Source: Actinosynnema sp042752395
GTDB lineage: Bacteria > Actinomycetota > Actinomycetes > Mycobacteriales > Pseudonocardiaceae
Length of the DNA: 64,000 nt
Direction of reading: 5' to 3'
NCBI RefSeq assembly: GCF_042752395.1
Contig: NZ_JBHYXZ010000030.1
Coordinates: 6,559 to 70,558, forward strand
This document shows, piece by piece, positions 62,158 through 64,000 of the stretch (positions within the stretch are counted from its first letter, which is position 1; each line of letters starts with the position of its first letter). A program made the position numbers and the translations under genes. Below the pieces are notes generated by a model. The model was not told the origin of the DNA. It saw nothing but the letters and a program-made list of their open reading frames with translations, and made no database searches.

Positions 62158-63378
62158 ATGGAATCGCGTTCAGTGTTGGCGGTGGGGGTCGTCGTCGCAC
62201 CGCCGTTAGGTGGGCAGACCGCCGCCGCGGCGCCACCGTCCGCCGTCCCGGTGATGCAGCCCGACCCGCTGCTGATGTTCCCGTCGAACCGGGCCGGCAC
62301 CGACTGGGCCCGGGTCGCCCGCGACCGGGCGGCGACGGCGTGGGCCCGGGGCCGACGGGCCGACGCCCGCGCGGCCGTGCCGTACCGGGAGCAGGAGCCA
62401 CCCGGGGTGCGCGGGGCCAACGACAGCCCGGCGACGGCCGAGCACATCGCCGGCTTCGGCACCGGCCGCAACGCCACCTCGAAGATCGCGCCGACCGGCG
62501 ACATCCTGCCCGACGACACGGTGCCGACGCGGCCGCCGTCCGCCGAGCCCGACGACGCGCTCGGCCTGGCGGGCGACCTGGGCCTGGACGCCGGCCGGCC
62601 GTCGGTCCGCACCGGCGGGACGATCGGCGACGGCCCCCACGGCAGCGCCGGCGACGGCACGGGCGACTTCGACTTCTACCGGCTCGGCCCGGGCGCGGCC
62701 GGCCGGACGATCACCGCGCGGACCTCCACCCCGACCGGCGAGCTGGACCCGCTGCTCGCGCTGTGGGACGCCGACGGCGGCCTGTGGGCGGTCAACGGCG
62801 ACGTGGGCGGGTCCACCGACTCCGCCGTCACGACGGCGATCCCGCCGGGCCGCAACCTGATGGTCGGCTCCGACCCGTTCGGCCTGCCCCGCGACCCGCG
62901 CACGCCGGGCACCGGCGAGGGCGTGCTGAGCGAGGGTCCGTACGAGCTGCTGATCAGCAGTGGCCGGAGCGGCGGCGACCTGGCCGCACGCGGCCTCAAC
63001 CCGCGGTTCGCGGTGCGGATCCTCAACAGCCGCGACCACGCCGACCCGTGGGGGCAGCCGAACGTCAGCCGGGTCGTCGTCGGCGGCACCGTCGCGGAGA
63101 CGGGGATCCCCACCATCGGCATCGCCCAGTCCATCGACGCGGGCAACTTCGGCCGGGAGGAGACCGCGCTGGTGCTGCTGGACGACCTGAGCGCGCCGGC
63201 GGGGCCCGCGTGGACGCTGAACACCTACGTGCGGCCGGAGAGCGACCGGATCGCGTTCCTCGGGCGGGCGGTCGGCAACATCGCCTCCCACGAGGCCGGG
63301 GACATGTCGGGCAGTTGGCACACCGACCTGACCAACTCGGAATCCCCTGCCGCCGAGGAGGGCTCGTGGCCACGGTGA
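62158..63378 (+). CDS. Exported PPC-domain protein with a damaged metzincin-like motif
   Basis: 406 residues, ATG 62158 after GAGGGGGA. The N terminus (MESRSVLAVGVVVAPPLGGQTAAAA) is a weak signal peptide. The middle has a bacterial pre-peptidase C-terminal-like beta domain (GDFDFYRLGPGAAGRTITARTSTPTGELDPLLALWDADG). Near the C terminus, NIASHEAGDMSGSWHTD matches the zinc motif HExxHxxGxxH except that the second His is Asp, and the protein ends 20 residues later without the downstream IMD-like segment of such proteases. It is probably catalytically dead or a decaying protease. The next gene starts 13 nt before its stop. Confidence 0.75.
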   Translation: MESRSVLAVGVVVAPPLGGQTAAAAPPSAVPVMQPDPLLMFPSNRAGTDWARVARDRAATAWARGRRADARAAVPYREQEPPGVRGANDSPATAEHIAGFGTGRNATSKIAPTGDILPDDTVPTRPPSAEPDDALGLAGDLGLDAGRPSVRTGGTIGDGPHGSAGDGTGDFDFYRLGPGAAGRTITARTSTPTGELDPLLALWDADGGLWAVNGDVGGSTDSAVTTAIPPGRNLMVGSDPFGLPRDPRTPGTGEGVLSEGPYELLISSGRSGGDLAARGLNPRFAVRILNSRDHADPWGQPNVSRVVVGGTVAETGIPTIGIAQSIDAGNFGREETALVLLDDLSAPAGPAWTLNTYVRPESDRIAFLGRAVGNIASHEAGDMSGSWHTDLTNSESPAAEEGSWPR

Positions 63379-63881
63379 GGCACCTGCTGGACCGCCGGTT
63401 CAACGGGTACATCGGGATCAAGCTGCCGCACGAGTTGGACGACCTCGTGGAGTCGGTCGTGGTCGGGTACCTCGACGCGACGGCCGCCGCGCGGCAGGAA
63501 ATCCTGGACGCGGTCCGACCGCGCGCGGCGGGCGTGCTCTGCGTCTTCGGCCGGCGGATGGCGACGATGGCCGTGCGAACCGACTCGACGGTCCCGCTCT
63601 ACCGCGGCATCGTCGGGATGGGGATGGCGGAGCGGACGCTGGACGAGCCGCGCAACAGCCTCTTCGTGCTGGCGACGGTCCACCACAGCGCCACGACCCT
63701 GGGCACCACCATCACCCGGCTCGCCACGGACATGCGGCGGTACCTGCCGGAGCCCGCGTACGAGAACTTCCTGGCGTTCGACCAGCGGACCGAAAAGAAC
63801 AAGTCGCTCCGGGCGTTCGGGCTCGCCGCCTGCGGTTCCGGTGACGAGTTCCGGTACGGGTACGGCTCCACGTCGGCATGA
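63366..63881 (+). CDS. Conserved-looking hypothetical protein
   Basis: 171 residues, GTG 63366 preceded by GAGGAGGG and overlapping the end of the previous gene. Mixed alpha/beta composition, no signal peptide, membrane helix or known motif (FNGYIGIKLPHELDDLVESVVVGYLDATAAARQEILDAVRP; AGVLCVFGRRMATMAVRTDS). I do not recognise a family. The tight overlap suggests co-expression with the PPC-domain gene. Confidence 0.65.
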   Translation: MATVRHLLDRRFNGYIGIKLPHELDDLVESVVVGYLDATAAARQEILDAVRPRAAGVLCVFGRRMATMAVRTDSTVPLYRGIVGMGMAERTLDEPRNSLFVLATVHHSATTLGTTITRLATDMRRYLPEPAYENFLAFDQRTEKNKSLRAFGLAACGSGDEFRYGYGSTSA

Positions 63882-64000
63882 GCGCGAAACCGGACCGGTC
63901 GGCCGCGGCGCCGGCTGGGAGTGTGGGGGGGGGCGCGCGGCGCCCGACCAGCGGGGGGGGCGGCGGGGGCGCGCCCGCGGGCAGGCGGCCGAACAACATC
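63882..64000. other. G-rich low-complexity window end
   Basis: After the last stop the sequence degenerates into long G-runs interspersed with GCG. It resembles the flanks of the two N gaps, so a contig end probably lies at or just beyond the window edge. Base calls here should not be trusted. Confidence 0.5.

Overview
The window is very GC-rich with strong third-position G/C. Its content (two AfsR-type SARP regulators, a large NRPS locus, an F420/LLM-type oxidoreductase, an ECF41-like sigma factor, a kinase carrying CBM2) fits a filamentous actinomycete, most likely Pseudonocardiales (Saccharothrix/Actinosynnema/Lentzea-like). The genus is inference. Two 10-N gaps (7534-7543, 36257-36266) are flanked by G/C homopolymer and by error-rich copies of the opposite contig end, so the window is a scaffold of draft contigs.

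1-25.8 kb: a nonribosomal peptide locus. Two NRPS genes read leftward from 17334. NRPS1 is C-A-T-C-A-T. NRPS2 is C-A-T-(gap)-C-A-T-C-A-T-C and continues past base 1. Pocket residues predict Thr for modules 1 and 4. Modules 2 and 3 share a near-identical pocket I cannot assign, and module 5 has an aberrant pocket without the usual Asp. Next to them are a divergent M20 carbamoylase-like amidohydrolase, an ornithine cyclodeaminase-family enzyme and two AfsR/SARP regulators. No thioesterase, MbtH protein or exporter of this locus is visible; they may lie left of the window.

26.6-47.9 kb: mostly accessory and secreted functions. They include an intracellular-type subtilase paired with a small propeptide-like protein, a membrane Ser/Thr kinase with an external CBM2, a virginiamycin-B-lyase homologue, a TetR gene divergent from a heterodimeric ABC exporter with one degenerate ATP site, a secreted subtilase, an LLM oxidoreductase, a secreted GH92 mannosidase under a LacI-type palindrome, an ArsR-like regulator coupled to an S9 peptidase, an SGNH lipoprotein, and an Arg/Trp-rich repeat protein of unknown role.

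48.0-56.8 kb: a compact RiPP locus related to lactazole-type thiopeptide clusters, read leftward: a 45-residue precursor, a split LanB glutamylating dehydratase, an RRE/E1-like protein, a YcaO cyclodehydratase, a SagB-like oxidoreductase, and a fusion of a LanB-C/eliminase-like domain with a SagB dehydrogenase. The five enzymes are joined by four successive 4-base stop/start overlaps. No separate pyridine synthase is seen, and the core (SCSCCSVDPSQV) does not fit the usual [4+2] pattern. This is the best candidate for an undescribed product.

57.1-64.0 kb: signalling genes. An ECF41-like sigma factor sits beside a 28-codon remnant of what looks like its carboxymuconolactone-decarboxylase-family partner. 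Then come a NarL-type regulator, an anti-sigma-type ATPase, a double-PAS histidine kinase overlapping a receiver-only regulator, a STAS protein, and a secreted protein with a damaged metzincin motif. The right end again runs into G-rich low-complexity sequence.
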